NCBI GenBank assembly: GCA_030770545.1
Contig: CM061091.1
Span: forward strand, 10,534,501-10,598,500
Source of the DNA: Macropodus opercularis
Lineage: Eukaryota > Chordata > Actinopteri > Anabantiformes > Osphronemidae
Length of the DNA: 64,000 nucleotides
Reading direction: 5' to 3'
Part shown: piece by piece, positions 24,971 to 48,848 of the stretch
Layout of the letters: each line of letters begins with the position of its first letter
How positions within the stretch are numbered: position 1 is the first letter of the stretch
Program-made: the position numbers and the translations under genes
Notes under the pieces: model-generated
What the model was told of the DNA's origin: nothing
What the model saw: only the letters and a program-made list of their open reading frames with translations
The model's database searches: none

Positions 24971-27900
24971 TAATCTTAACAACTAAGAATTAATACATTT
25001 ATTATAAGAGTAGCTCAAACCTTAAAAACATTAAAATACTTAATAAAATGTGCAACTAAAGGGAATACATCCATACCATACAATATATGATTGATAAACT
25101 ATAAACTATAGAGACATTTAAAACAATAAAATGTACTTTATTAGCCTGACATCCTACAGAAACCAGATTCGTCAGTGAATAAATAAAGTGCAGTTTGTTT
25201 GCAGCAAGACAAACAAGTAACTCCCTTCTTGTAGATTAATTAAATGAATAGTTGGAGATTGCTTCCACTCAGTGTTTTCACACACGGTGAAAAGATTCAG
25301 CAGGTTTCTGTGAGCACTAACCACTGGATGTGACATCTAGAGCCTCTGCTATTAAGTCTGTGGGAGTTAAAACCCATGACCAACCCTGCAGGAAAATATT
25401 GTTTCTGGTAATAACCACACAGTAAAACCATAAAAGATGTTATATGAGTGCCATAAAGTCTGACAAGGAGAAATTATTTAATAACTAAAAACATTTCTCC
25501 ATTTCTCTTGATTAGTTGTACAAACATTCGGTTTTATTTTTTATATATATATATTTTTTCTTTCTTTCATTTGTTTTTTATTTTAAATGGAAATGAGATT
25601 GAAACTATTCTCTAAAGAAAAAAGCTATTCTGCAAATTACACAGTATTTGACACTGAGGGAACCAGATAAAGAGAAAACATTTTCTTCTTCCATCCCTTC
25701 TTCCATCTTCTTCTGTGCAGATTCAAGAAACTGGAAAATTACCAGTAGATGTACTTCCTTATTGATATCTCACATTGTTAGCATTTTTTCTGATTGTTTC
25801 TTCTTCCATCTCTGTGTGATTAAACCCTTTGGTTAATTTTCATTAGATTTAAAACTGCACCCAGGAGCAACTGGCTAATTGATTGTAGTAGAATGGCAAA
25901 TAAAAGACTGTAATTGAGCAGGACAAATAACCAGACTCAGCGATAATGTATGTGTAGTGGTTGGTACTGCGCAACTGGCATAGGCCTCTCTGTCAGAAGT
26001 GCACAATGTACAGTTTAAATTTATTTTGAATCATTATGCTATAGACCCTTACTCATACAAAGACAATACTGACAGTGAAAAACAATTGTGGTGGAAATAA
26101 TACATTTTAATGCAGTGTTGGAGAAAAGTAATGAAATGTAAATTAACAGGAATACAAAGGCTGCAGGTGTTACCCTGGATGCACAAGTTGTGCCAGCTCA
26201 ATGTGAAACAAAGGCTGGGAAACAACAACAACTAAATTTATGACACGTGAATGATTAATTCATTCAATTAGCTACTTGGTTGTGCCTGTCTCACGGTCTG
26301 GAATTTTCCAATGAGAATCACCTCATTAAATTTATGTAAGAGAACAAATGCTGTTCGATGGAGGGGAGAGCTCAGTGCATCAATTATACATGATGAACAA
26401 AGTGAGATAACACTTCTGAGACTGAACTGGTTGTATTGTACTGTATGTTGTATTATGTGCCATATTTTCCATATGTTTAAGGACAATGCTGTTTTATTGA
26501 GGTAAAGATAAAGAAGTCATATTAAATATTTACATTTATATCTCCAGTAAGCTCCAGAGAGTCTACTCAGACGTAAACAGAGCAACAGGAAATTTTAATG
26601 GGCAGCATGATCTACAGTATGTACAGATAATTTGCATTGCCCCACCTTCTCTTTCTATGTGGGCAAAAACAAAGCAAACAAAGGCAAGATGAAAGGTGGG
26701 AGGGTGAGTCATCTGTCACAACGCTACCATGACAACAATCTCTCTAGTCGCTTCCTGATCTGATTGCACCCGCAGGTCTGGGGGCAGATGATGTTGGATT
26801 CAGTCCAATATCCCTCTCACTCTCAGGAGTCAGTCAAGACAGATTTAACCTGTAAGTATTGACTCAGTGAATTAGAGGAGTCCATTATGCACAGTTCCTT
26901 TCTAAGTTTATAGTGTCTAAATCATGTTAAACTGCTCCTTGTGGATCTATATATTTGGTTAAAATTAGAAAGTAGCGACATCTACAGGATTTCTTGGTAA
27001 TGCCAGTTGTAATGTAGAGCAAAGTCGCTTATATTTCCAACCACCAGATGGTGACGTTTAATCACTGATGGATGCTACGGCATTGAAAAACACTTTGACG
27101 CTTCACAAAACTTAACCCACCCACACTTTCAATTCGGAGTAAACAGGGCCATGAAGAAAGACTAATGAACAGTCATAATCACACTGCTTTACTTAAATGT
27201 AGATACTAAGCAACCTGCTAACAACAAACTCATGGTTTAGTTCTTATTAGAATTGAGATATTTATATTCTTCATATTGAGTTTTACTGCTAATAATTAAT
27301 TTTCCTGTCCAATGCAGCACCTGAGTTGCATTTTCATTTCATTATGAGGTTGATATACCTTACTACTTACTTACTTTATATATTTCACAGCAATAAACAA
27401 CACCATCACTTGATCAGATCAAACACAGCTGTTATTTATTTATTCTCAGAGCTGCAGTTATTGCAATTAGCTAATTGAGTTAGGTATAAGACAGTGTTTG
27501 GAGAATACATCATTGTTTTTTAGGTTTTGTTTGCCTTCATTTTAAACAAAAAAGGGGAAATAAATAAAACAAACACTAACAGGCTAGTTTTGAATCTAAC
27601 TGGAAGACTAAGCTTTTGGTAAAAAAATAAAATAAAATCTAAAATTAGACCAAATCATCTGACTGGGTATGTATAGATCTTAATTGAATGAGTGTCTGTC
27701 TCATACATTTGTTTTTGTCTTTCCATTATGTCCTCTCCCTCACAATCTATGAACATCTGTTTACCGAGTGCATGAGGTCATGAGACACAAGGCGAAGAAA
27801 CAGACAAAAGGGCACATAGGCAGCATCTCAGGTAAAAGAAACTACACCCACATGAATCAACAGTGACTTGTTCTCAGACGAATGTGCCCTAAGCTCAATA

Positions 27901-30900
27901 CATCACATAAAGTTATGATTGTCAATGAGAAGGCAAGTTTGTAACTGTAATTTACAACATCTGTTGTCTCCTTACGTCACTTAGCTTCATGTTGAGTCAA
28001 GTCAACTCTGGTGCTTGTGTCACAATCACTGCCTGAGCTACATTTAATCAAAACTCCTAATGTATTAACATCTCAGGTAATTGACCTGTGCCAATATAGT
28101 AATATCCTCTAATTCATTTCGGCCTCTGTAGCTTCGTATGCTCAATGTATGCATTGTTGCCTCCGCTTTCCCCATTTTTATTTTGAACTAAACTGGAAAA
28201 ATGTTTTTATTGACTGACAGACATATAACTTTTATTTATACCTGTATGTGATGGAGAGTGCTCTCTGACCAGAAGTTATTAGTTGTAGTCTATTCTTTTA
28301 CATGCGGAGGAGCAGTGTTTATTAATAGAAGTGGTCTAAGGGAGCAGTTGTACTGTACTTACATAAGCACAGAACTATAAATTTCAGTCAGATTCTAGGT
28401 TTAGCTCTTTTCTTTGTTTCGATGTGCTCTGCTTAACAGACGTGACACAAACCTGCTGTTCTTGTTCTCCATATTAGAGTGGAAACTCTTGAGTCATTAG
28501 TTCCCCACACCCACCACAGTTCACTGCCAGCCATGCAGCCTTTTCTCTGACGGCAGCTCACCGCAGCACTCAGGGTACCCAGGGAGCGATGGAGTCATAC
28601 GCATTACATAATCTCTCAGGCATGTGCAAACAATCTCAAAAAACTGGATCTGATTAAAGGGTGCATATGTAGCTTTGCTCCCAAGCCAAAAGACCTATCA
28701 TCCATTAAAATGCTGTCTGAATTACAGCCAGCCAACCTTAAATCAGGGTTTTAGAGCTGCGCCCAGAGTCAGGCAGGTTGTCTTTAACACATTCTAGCAA
28801 CATAACTATTTAAGTTAGCTTTTAACCTTAAACAAAGCATGGCATGTAGACGAAGTAGGTAAAAACATTTATTGTTGAAGTCTTATATTCTGCAGTGCGT
28901 TTTACCAGTCCTGTGGATTTACAATAACAATGTATTTCTTAGACTCTACAGCTGGGTTTTGATTTAAGGTACAAAAGAAATCTCAGCAGTGAGCTGTGCA
29001 GATATGTGGTGCACACACAAGAGAGAGAGAGAGAGAGAGAGATGTGTATGTGTGCACTTTGAAACAGAGATGGCATTTTACAATGAATATACTGTACATA
29101 CAGTATTATGCATCACTGAATATTATTAACAAAGCCCAAGTAAGCAGGTTCTACGTTAGACGACGGTCCACCAGCAAAGCACAGTAATGTAAAAACAAAA
29201 TGGGTGAAGAAGGAAACTCTCAGATAAGATCGTGGAGGAAGTACACAGATATAAAACCCAGGAACGGAACTCAGCCATACAACTCCAGTCAAGGAATGTG
29301 AGGCTATTAAAGAGACATTTTTGGTTGATTGAAACATGATGGCCACAAGCGATGACTTCATGCCACCATATTGTTCCTATTTCAAATAAACAGTATTTAC
29401 AAGTTTCAAGTGAATTTGTCCCGTTAGTCCCTCTTCAGCAGGTTCAGTGTTAGGCACACAAAGCTTGTCGTCCTATCTGGTATGTACGGAAGGACGTGCT
29501 ACTACTCAGAGACAAGTGAAGGTGTCTGTGTGAAGCAGTGGGAAACTCTAAATAAGCTCTGTGTATGACTTTCAACCTCAGATGTAGCTCACAGAAACAC
29601 TTGACAAGCAATTTTAAATAGTCTGCCAACTCTTCTCCACATCCCAAGTATTTTCTTAACATATTGCTTTAAATGGCCCGAAAGAAAGCCAAAGAAAATA
29701 CGAAAGAGCACAGTTGTGATGTAAAAATGTCTAGATCCCTGGACTCACAAGCCAAAACCTGAACCACTGAACATTAGGTCTGATACTGATACTTTGGGCA
29801 CTGCATGTGTTAGTCTTTGGCATGGTTAAGCAGTTAAGCATCACAGAAAGCCAGTGGTGAGAGGTTATTTACATCATGATTTGCAGAAGCAACTCTTTTC
29901 TTCAGTCTAGACTAGGTTTAATATACTTTTCACAGTACAAGTGTGCTTTAACTTGAGCCAAAATCTTCGAATAGAATAGGTCAATACATTTTAGATTTAA
30001 TGCTGTACTAAAACAATCAACAGTAAAGCAATAACCATTATTCACTGATACTTACAGTACAGTATATACTTTATATGAGGGGCTGAACCAAGTGCTTGGG
30101 CATGTATATAGGTTTAACTTTCCAGTCAAGCACCTTTATTAGGCTGCCTACAGTATAAGACCAGCACCAACTAGGAAACGTTTTGCACACATCAACTCTC
30201 ACAGAGACCAGCACAGCAGTAATGCTGGCTTTACAAGGCAACTGCAATACACAACACCTCAGCCCATGAAATGCACAACAGCAAGAATCGTAACTGCGGC
30301 ATGGTGCTGATACAAACAAGCAGTACAGTCAGAGATGTTTCATAGAGCATTAGTAGTCGCCACGGCTACGCGTTGACCATGTATTAGTTGGCAATAATCT
30401 GGATTCTAACAGCTCGGTCTAACTTTGCATTGACATGTTAATTTCTGAGGTTAAAGTCTAGGCAGCTAAAAGCGGCAGAGATTTCCTCCCACTGCAACGA
30501 CAAATTCTGGTGGTTTAATAGAAAAGTTACACTGTGTTGTTTAGGCCTCAATAACAAACGCAATAGCGTGGTAGAGGGTTTTCTCAATGTTAATTATTTT
30601 TACATCCTTATTTTTGTTTGTTACTTGGTAATGTTTATGTATATTTAACACATAATGACATAGTACAAAAGAAAAAACCAAAAAGTAAAAACAGTGGACA
30701 GATCATATGAATGTTTTTTTTCATATGACCAAAAAAAAAAAGAGCAATGGGAATGAAATGACGAAAACTAATCAGATTTACACCTTCAATAACAATATAA
30801 TAAACACAAGTATGAACATGTATATTGTAGAGGGCAATTCCAGTTATATCCCTTCTTCTCAGATGTATGTTCTGGTTAAGCGCGCCTTGCCCACCGTTTG

Positions 30901-31013
30901 GCACAAGACTAAAGTTTCCACGCAGTGAGATGAGACCAGGGCATTGGCTGAAATTATTCCACATGGTGAGATGAAACAACTGGACTGCCTGAGAGACAGG
31001 TCGGGCTCCATCA
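24971..31013. other. Intergenic region and probable tmod3 3'UTR
   Basis: I recognise no coding exon on either strand. The part next to 31013 must include the tmod3 3'UTR; a minus-strand AATAAA at 30140-30135 is one possible end, giving a UTR of about 0.9 kb. A (GA)n tract lies at about 29021-29042 and an AT-rich stretch at 25537-25590. In human, TMOD2 lies between LYSMD2 and TMOD3; no second tropomodulin exon is visible here. Confidence 0.45.
25711..25778 (+). repeat. Unnamed dispersed repeat, copy 2
   Basis: Same orientation as the copy at 23626-23697: TTCTGTGCAGATTCAAGA, then CTGG.AAATTAC, AGTAGA.GTA and TTCCTTATTGATATCT. It lies about 1 kb upstream of the lysmd2 start. Confidence 0.75.
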
Positions 31014-36872
<5,859 letters not shown>

Positions 36873-36959
36873 GGTGCTGGCTATAGCTTGATAAGCAGCA
36901 GTGAACAGCAGACCACAGCCACACTGTCTTTCCTTAGGCACAGATCAGCAAGAGGCTAC

Positions 36960-39900
36960 CTGGAGACAAAACGACACAAACAACAAACAAATAAACACTC
37001 ATGCTGAAGATGCTGAATGAATTATAATGTAGCCGACCAGAGCCTCTATTGAAAGTATATCATGTGAACAGAGAGAATATTGTTCATCTAGTCACTGTGA
37101 AACAATAGTTGATTACAGCTGGCCTGCATAATGACGTCTTGCAATGACACAACATACACCCAGCTGGAACAATGAAAGAACTTTCTCAGGCACAGAGAAA
37201 ATCATCTGATCGCTCCTATGAGGATCGCCAACAGCCTCTCATGAAAGCCAACTTTGAGAGAGTTAGCAAACATTATCAGTGTAAATATAGAATATGAAGA
37301 TGTTTGGCCTGTTCTTTTAGATTTTTGTCTGCAATGGAACTAAAAAAAAAGCAGCAGGAAATACTGGAAGAAAAAAATCAAGTAAGACTAAAATAGAGAT
37401 AAACATGACACAATTAAGATTAAATAAAGTTTAAATAAGAGATTGACTAGAGGAGTTAGTGTGTATTCTGTCAAACAAAATGAAGAGGCTTTCAGCCTTC
37501 ATTTCCCTCTCCCACGCCACAGTCCAATCCCAAAACGACCTCATAATTTCCAAAATCCCTGCAGGGCTCCACAGATCACTCACACATAGTTAAATGTACA
37601 CACAGTTGTTTCATCTTATAGCTCAGCTTAAAAGCATCTTCATCTGCAAGTGGGATAAACTGTCTGTATTTGTATCTAAAATAAACTGGTGTAAGTATTT
37701 AACTGCACCAGTAGTTTACCACCAAGTGAGCTACTCTCAACTATGGAACAGAAGAAGCCCCTGGAATAAACCTCCTGGACAAAATGGATATTCATTCATC
37801 TTGTGGTCTGTGAAACTTGCACTCACTACTTTGTAGCGCACAGAGCCACCTAGTGTGTTGTGTAATGCGTCATGTCTTAAAATGACGAACAGAAACAAGC
37901 ACTGCAACGGTGGGAACTATTCCTGACTGAGATAAAAAAATAAGCAAACAGTTTTTTATTAGGTAGTTCAGAGTAACAGACAATTGCTACCTGTACATGT
38001 ACTAAAAATACAACATCGCCTCTAAATGCCAACAGAAATACAAGTCTTCAAGTCTGTAGTTAAGCCAAATATTCTTTAAACATTTGGTGCCATTTCTCTG
38101 GAGCAGACCAATCACATCCAATAACGTTCCATACTATTTGTCTCTGTGCACATTTAATTGTTTGCCTTGCCTCTTCCATTAGTTCTCTACAACTACCCAC
38201 AGTCACTCTGAAATCATTTTAATAGTCGTAGCACAGTCATTCAAAGCCTGAGTGCCAGCAGTTAAAGTTAGGCTAAAATGCCAACACTGATGGTCTTAAT
38301 CAAAGCTTATGAATATAATGACCAACAATAACAGTCTCACCCTAATGTTCTGTTGTACAGCACTTCACGAGTTTAACCAGAACAGAGTCTGTAAAGTCAG
38401 CAATAACTAACTAAAAAAATCCAGATAATAATCTGCAGTTATTAATTTAATCCACATTCATAGCTTGTCAGGTTTCCACATTCTTGAAATATAACGGTGT
38501 AAGCCACTAACCTTCATGTTCATGCCTGACTTAAACCAAATTTTCTCACATTTCTGATCACGCAAAATAAAAACTACGGTCACAGTTTACAGTGAGGTCC
38601 AGTTGTTTTAAGTGAAGCCTGCCGACAGGGATAATGTTGGCGTAAGTGGTGGGTAAAGGCCAAAGTGGAGACATTGAAAGGCTATTCGTCCACTCTGATT
38701 GATTTCTTTCTTCTAATCCTTCAAGACAACAACAGATTGCTTAAAGCCAATAATACTGCAAACCTGTGCTCGAGTGACCTGCATACTCAGACTGAAACAA
38801 AAATGCACTTTATTCCCTTAGAATGTGTTCATACATAAATAAAACTAAGTAAATGCTGACTAATAATAAAAAAGAATACATTTAAAATAATTTAATAGCA
38901 AATTTTATAGCAACATTATGACATAATATGTTTCATCTTTAGTGCATAAACATACTATAACATTTGTAGACTATTGTCACTTCCTAGAACGTGGCTTTTT
39001 GTGTTCACAGAATTTTCAGAATATTTCCTGGTGGCATTTTGATTTGCATTTGTATGTAACAACAGTCAACACTCCTCCTACTTTTAAACTTGTTGTCTCT
39101 GTCTGGTTCAGTGGTTCAACGCCTAGTAATAAGACTTCAACTTCTTTCAAAGAGCTGCTGAGAGGAAAGCTGTCTGTTTATTTGGATCATTACAGACATA
39201 ATGCAGTCGCAGACACCATTTCCATACTGTCATGAACTAAAACTATAGTCTATCTTTAAGAAAGAATAATACCCGTTCTACATATCCAGATCACGGAGGT
39301 AGAAGCTGGAGCAGTTATAAAACGTACAACTGAGATGATCAGGAAACACTATCTGGTTATGACGTTATTATAGAACACCACCTCAACAACACACAAAAAG
39401 ACTATAGTTAGACTGACCCAGCTCTGTTGCCCATGGGACAACAGTCTGTGCTTCCTCTTCCCATCTATTCTCCTGCTGTTTTATTCTCTACCCATCTGTC
39501 TCAATACAGGGCCTGATCCAGCAGTTAAAAAGATGTATTCACTGTAGGAATACATGTTAAAACAACAAGAATAGATAAGTGTCAGGAAAATATGATGGGC
39601 AGTGCATGTTTAGTCATTGTTGACGTTTATCTAAACAGTTGATAAAATTGTGTCTCAGTAAACCAAAACTATCAACACGTATGAAGTGTACCAGGTGAAT
39701 CTTTCTGTCGTACAATTGTTTAAAAAAAAAAAAAAAGCAAGGGCTCAGCAGGAAAGGGGTATGAATGACGCAGGTTCAAGAAAGGTGACACGATCACACC
39801 TTTGCTTGATCACACTAAAGGTGAAAGCAGGCACTCCCAGCCAGGTTTCACAAAACAGGGAAAGGTATGCAGGGTAAACAAACACTATCTGAGGAGCCTG

Positions 39901-40938
39901 CTTATCTGCAACACTTTACTACATAAAGTAAAGTGGGCAGTATTACCAAATAAAGCCATGCTAGCAGTCACAGGGACACTGCATTGGTTACAATGCCTAC
40001 TTCAAAGCTTTAACAAAACGACTCCTTGATTTGTACATATAGGGTAAACAACGCTTCCCCTAAGTAGACGTCTATCTCAAGACTTGGACCACACCCTTCA
40101 TTCACGATTGTGCGCTACTGGTCAAACCACAATTGTGAGCACAGACCTCACATTAGCTCTTACGCTGCACTCGTTCTGACCCAACAACAGGGAACCTAAC
40201 TATTAGACTGGAGGTACGAATGCAAGGGACATAGCGGTTCCCTAACCACGCTGCTGTCATCTCACTAAAAACGTGTCCTTAAACGCACTGACATTCTTAG
40301 TCAAGCACACTGATTCATAAGGTTTCATTCAGGGACCGTGTGAACGTCATGTCTGAAAGATAGGGATGGGCAGATACGACCAAACTAGTCATACACTGAA
40401 CTTGCTATGCATATTTAGGATCCGAGATTCTACATACTATTACATGTCACATTAGACACATCTACTAATCTGATATAACTCGCACTAATGAAGTTAGATT
40501 CCGTGATGTATAACTACGGTGCCCTGGTTTCACTGCTCATACATCTCCTGCAGACGCATAGCGGGTTGCGGAATGGCGTTAACGCTAGCTAACGCGATTC
40601 TGACATGTTTATGATTAATGCTATCTCGCTGACAGAATAATTGTCGTATGAGGCATAGAGGCGTTCGCGACGCGTAATCGCAGACTCTTAAACAGAGACC
40701 AAGCTGTTTATGGGACGCACACTTTGCCAAGTTGGCCAGGTTACGTTTGCCGTGGAAGATGGAACAGTTAGCGGCTAATACGCTAGCCTGCAGTTCACTT
40801 AAGTTGCTAGCAGTTTAGCTAGACCGGACAGATACCCAGCGCCTATGTGAGTGCAAGTGTGTTCCAAAAATATAACGACTAACACCTGGATTTAAATAAT
40901 ACAATACTTCAAAACACCGGATTAATTCAATGTCTTAC
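36960..40938. other. tmod3 intron 1 (5'UTR intron)
   Basis: A nearly 4-kb intron between the noncoding exon ending at 40939 and the exon holding the start codon. I recognise no exon or clear transposon in it; an A13 run lies near 39723. Such first introns often carry enhancers, but none can be named here. Confidence 0.5.
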
Positions 40939-41090
40939 CTGGGGCTGAGGAGACCTAGATAAAAAACCTCCAAATACTAAGTCCTGCCAATGAATCCGAC
41001 GTCTTCACTGGTTGATTTCTCACTCGGTCCAAGGGCGGTAACACAGGAAGAGGGAGAGAAACATCCCTGAGGGACGCCTACCTGGACCAA
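40939..41090 (-). other. tmod3 5' noncoding exon
   Basis: On the minus strand the sequence reads into CTCCTCAGCCCCAG|GTAAGAC, a strong splice donor with the exon ending at 40939. It contains no useful ATG frame and is preceded by a CCAAT/GC-box cluster. This matches the noncoding first exon expected for the gene, whose next exon starts at 36959. The upstream limit is approximate. Confidence 0.6.
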
Positions 41091-41160
41091 TAGACAAAGT
41101 GTATGTTTAGTGGCTGCCAATGGGGTGAATAGGCCCGCCCTTTTGTGTAGAAGAACCAAT
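41087..41160 (-). promoter_or_regulatory. tmod3 promoter with three CCAAT boxes and a GC box
   Basis: CCAAT occurs at 41087-41091, 41117-41121 and 41156-41160 (ATTGG on the tmod3 strand), spaced 30 and 39 bases. GCCCGCCC, an SP1-type GC box, lies at 41133-41140. There is no clear TATA box. Such arrays are typical of NF-Y dependent promoters, which may fire in either direction. leo1 points the other way, but its start is 1.8 kb distant. Confidence 0.55.
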
Positions 41161-41175
41161 CGAGTGAGAGATGGT

Positions 41176-41276
41176 TAAAATAAAATAAAATAAAATAAAA
41201 TAAAATAAAATAAAATAAAATAAAATAAAATAAAATAAAATAAAATAAAATAAAATAAAATAAAATAAAATAAAAT
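41176..41276. repeat. (TAAAA)20 pentanucleotide microsatellite
   Basis: Twenty perfect TAAAA units plus one base, or (TTTTA)n on the tmod3 strand. It begins 15 bases upstream of the outermost CCAAT box of the tmod3 promoter. Confidence 0.97.
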
Positions 41277-42529
41277 ACATTATTTGTATTTAGTAGTATT
41301 TTCAGTGTAAAAAGTGAAGGTGTTTCACATTGGAAATACTTCTTACTGCAGGGGTTCTGCAGTAAATAACTTGGGATCAGTACATTCATTGCACACATAC
41401 AAAACTCACACACATTATTATGATTGTTTATTTCAAGGTGTCTCTGGCTGTGCCTGCAATGACCCTACCCGACCTCCTTTCTACATGTAAAACTAAAATA
41501 TACAAATACAAATACAAACACTGCCTTTATTAAAAATCATTTATGATTATACAATCATGATCCCAAAGAGCTCATCCTTTTATGTTGCACTGTGCTACAT
41601 ACTAGTGTAGAGATAGACTTTAATGTATCTCATTGGTTCACACAGTATATGCCCTGTAACAAGATGCCTTACATGTAATACAGAAACTCTAGTAGACAGC
41701 TTGAGTGCTGTTACATGTATCAGGAGTGCATTACTAAAATAAGATAAAGAAGAGTAATTTGCTAATGGGGTTGCAATGCACAACGAGTAACATTACTGTA
41801 TTTTTCAAACATTTGAAAACATTCTTTCCACAGAAGAATATGCCTATAGCCTAAAGCAGACATTTGTCTGCGCAAGACAGACAGACAGTACTGAAAAGTG
41901 GCAAAGCGCTTAGGAGCCAACATCTTCAGTGTGTCAGTACTTATCTGCTGATAGTCTATAATCAGCAGCTTTAACTCAATATACAGTGCACTACTTCCTG
42001 TCTCAAAGAAGCATTATAGATCTCTTTTAAACTATTTAAAAAAGACTTTGCCTGAGAATTGTCAATCAAATGCTGTGAATGTTTGAAGAGTCAGTGGACT
42101 CAGGGACCATGAAACACCAATTTAGACAAAAAACACATGTGATTCCTTTTGAAAAAAATATTAAAAATGCAAGCATGTCTCCTATTACCAGCATATTAAT
42201 TTATAATTTGACCCATTGTTTTTACTCAAAACTGCCCCCAGACTCTCAAACATATTCTGTTTTATTGACACACTTTGTGTACTGTCACACCTTAAAAAAG
42301 TCATTACAAGTACCAGCAAAAAAATGTAATTATCTCTAACTGTGTGCACGTATTCAGGCACATAATCATTCATTTATTTATTGGATGTCTTACACCTACA
42401 TGACAGAGTGATAACAGACGTAGGCTGAGCTCTGTTTCTCTCTCCAGTAATCTGAGCTCTACTCCTTGTGTTGTCTTAAGGGTCAAAAATGACTTGTCAC
42501 AGCGTTGAAGACCAGAAAAAACGAACTAA
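41277..42529. other. Spacer between the tmod3 and leo1 promoters
   Basis: AT-rich DNA with no recognised gene. Short open frames here have no family resemblance. Confidence 0.5.
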
Positions 42530-42602
42530 AAAGCAGCTGGGAATCAACCCCTTGACCTTGGGGTAGAGAAAGACAACTGCGTTAACATCTATACTACTGC
42601 CT
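42530..42602 (-). repeat. tRNA-derived SINE head
   Basis: The minus strand reads GGCAGTAGTATAGATGTTAA, then CGCAGTTG, CTCTACCCCAAGG and GGGGTTGATTCCCAGCTGC. TAGTATAGATG resembles a pol III A box and GGTTGATTCC a B box, spaced as in tRNA genes. It does not fold as an intact tRNA with paired acceptor ends, so a SINE relic fits better than a tRNA gene. Confidence 0.55.
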
Positions 42603-42899
42603 TCTTTGTTTCAAGGCAGTTATAATTCATTTACTAACCACAAAATACACACACATAACCATTTAAAACTAAGGTCAGAACATGAAGGTCTTGGCAACTA
42701 CTAATAATATATACATTCAAATATACATATGGATAATGTTATGCTGTCTACAAGGAACGTTTTCACTACTCTTGAAGATATTGTTTTGAAGATGTGTCAG
42801 TTGAGATGATGTCATGTAGTGGCTCATAATACTGACTTTGTGGAGCACTTTAACAAAAGACAACTCTGACATACAGCGCCCCCCTGTGGTCAGTTGGGC

Positions 42900-42997
42900 T
42901 CACCACACTCTCTGTTGACCCCGGAAATACAAGCTTTTATCAAACTGCGGCGATCAGCTTCTTCCTGTGGGTCACATTTCGCCACAGTTTGGAAGAA
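42900..42997 (+). promoter_or_regulatory. leo1 promoter / 5'UTR
   Basis: A CCCCGGAAATA motif (ETS-like) lies at 42919-42929. The start codon sits in GAAATGGCGGACATGG, which resembles a YY1-type ATGGCGG element. No TATA box is seen. This suits a constitutive housekeeping promoter. Confidence 0.4.
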
Positions 42998-48692
<5,695 letters not shown>

Positions 48693-48842
48693 TTTTTTTT
48701 TTTTTATCAAACCACTATATTATCATTGCTCAGTCCACATGGCTTATTAACAGCCATATTTTGTTTTGTATATTTTCTTAAGACTAGTGTGGGTGTGTGT
48801 ATGAATGTTTGTTTGTTTATGTTGTGTACAGCAGAGGTGAGA

Positions 48843-48848
48843 AATAAA
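48843..48848 (+). other. leo1 poly(A) signal
   Basis: AATAAA lies about 150 bases after the stop, giving a short 3'UTR. A T run directly follows the stop codon. Confidence 0.75.

Noticed and set aside
41176..41276. Repeat array considered as a CRISPR-like or satellite structure
   Set aside because: It has a simple five-base unit without spacers; it is a microsatellite.
42535..42602. Possible tRNA gene on the minus strand
   Set aside because: A and B boxes are present, but the ends do not pair as an acceptor stem and the anticodon arm is not convincing. A SINE relic fits better.
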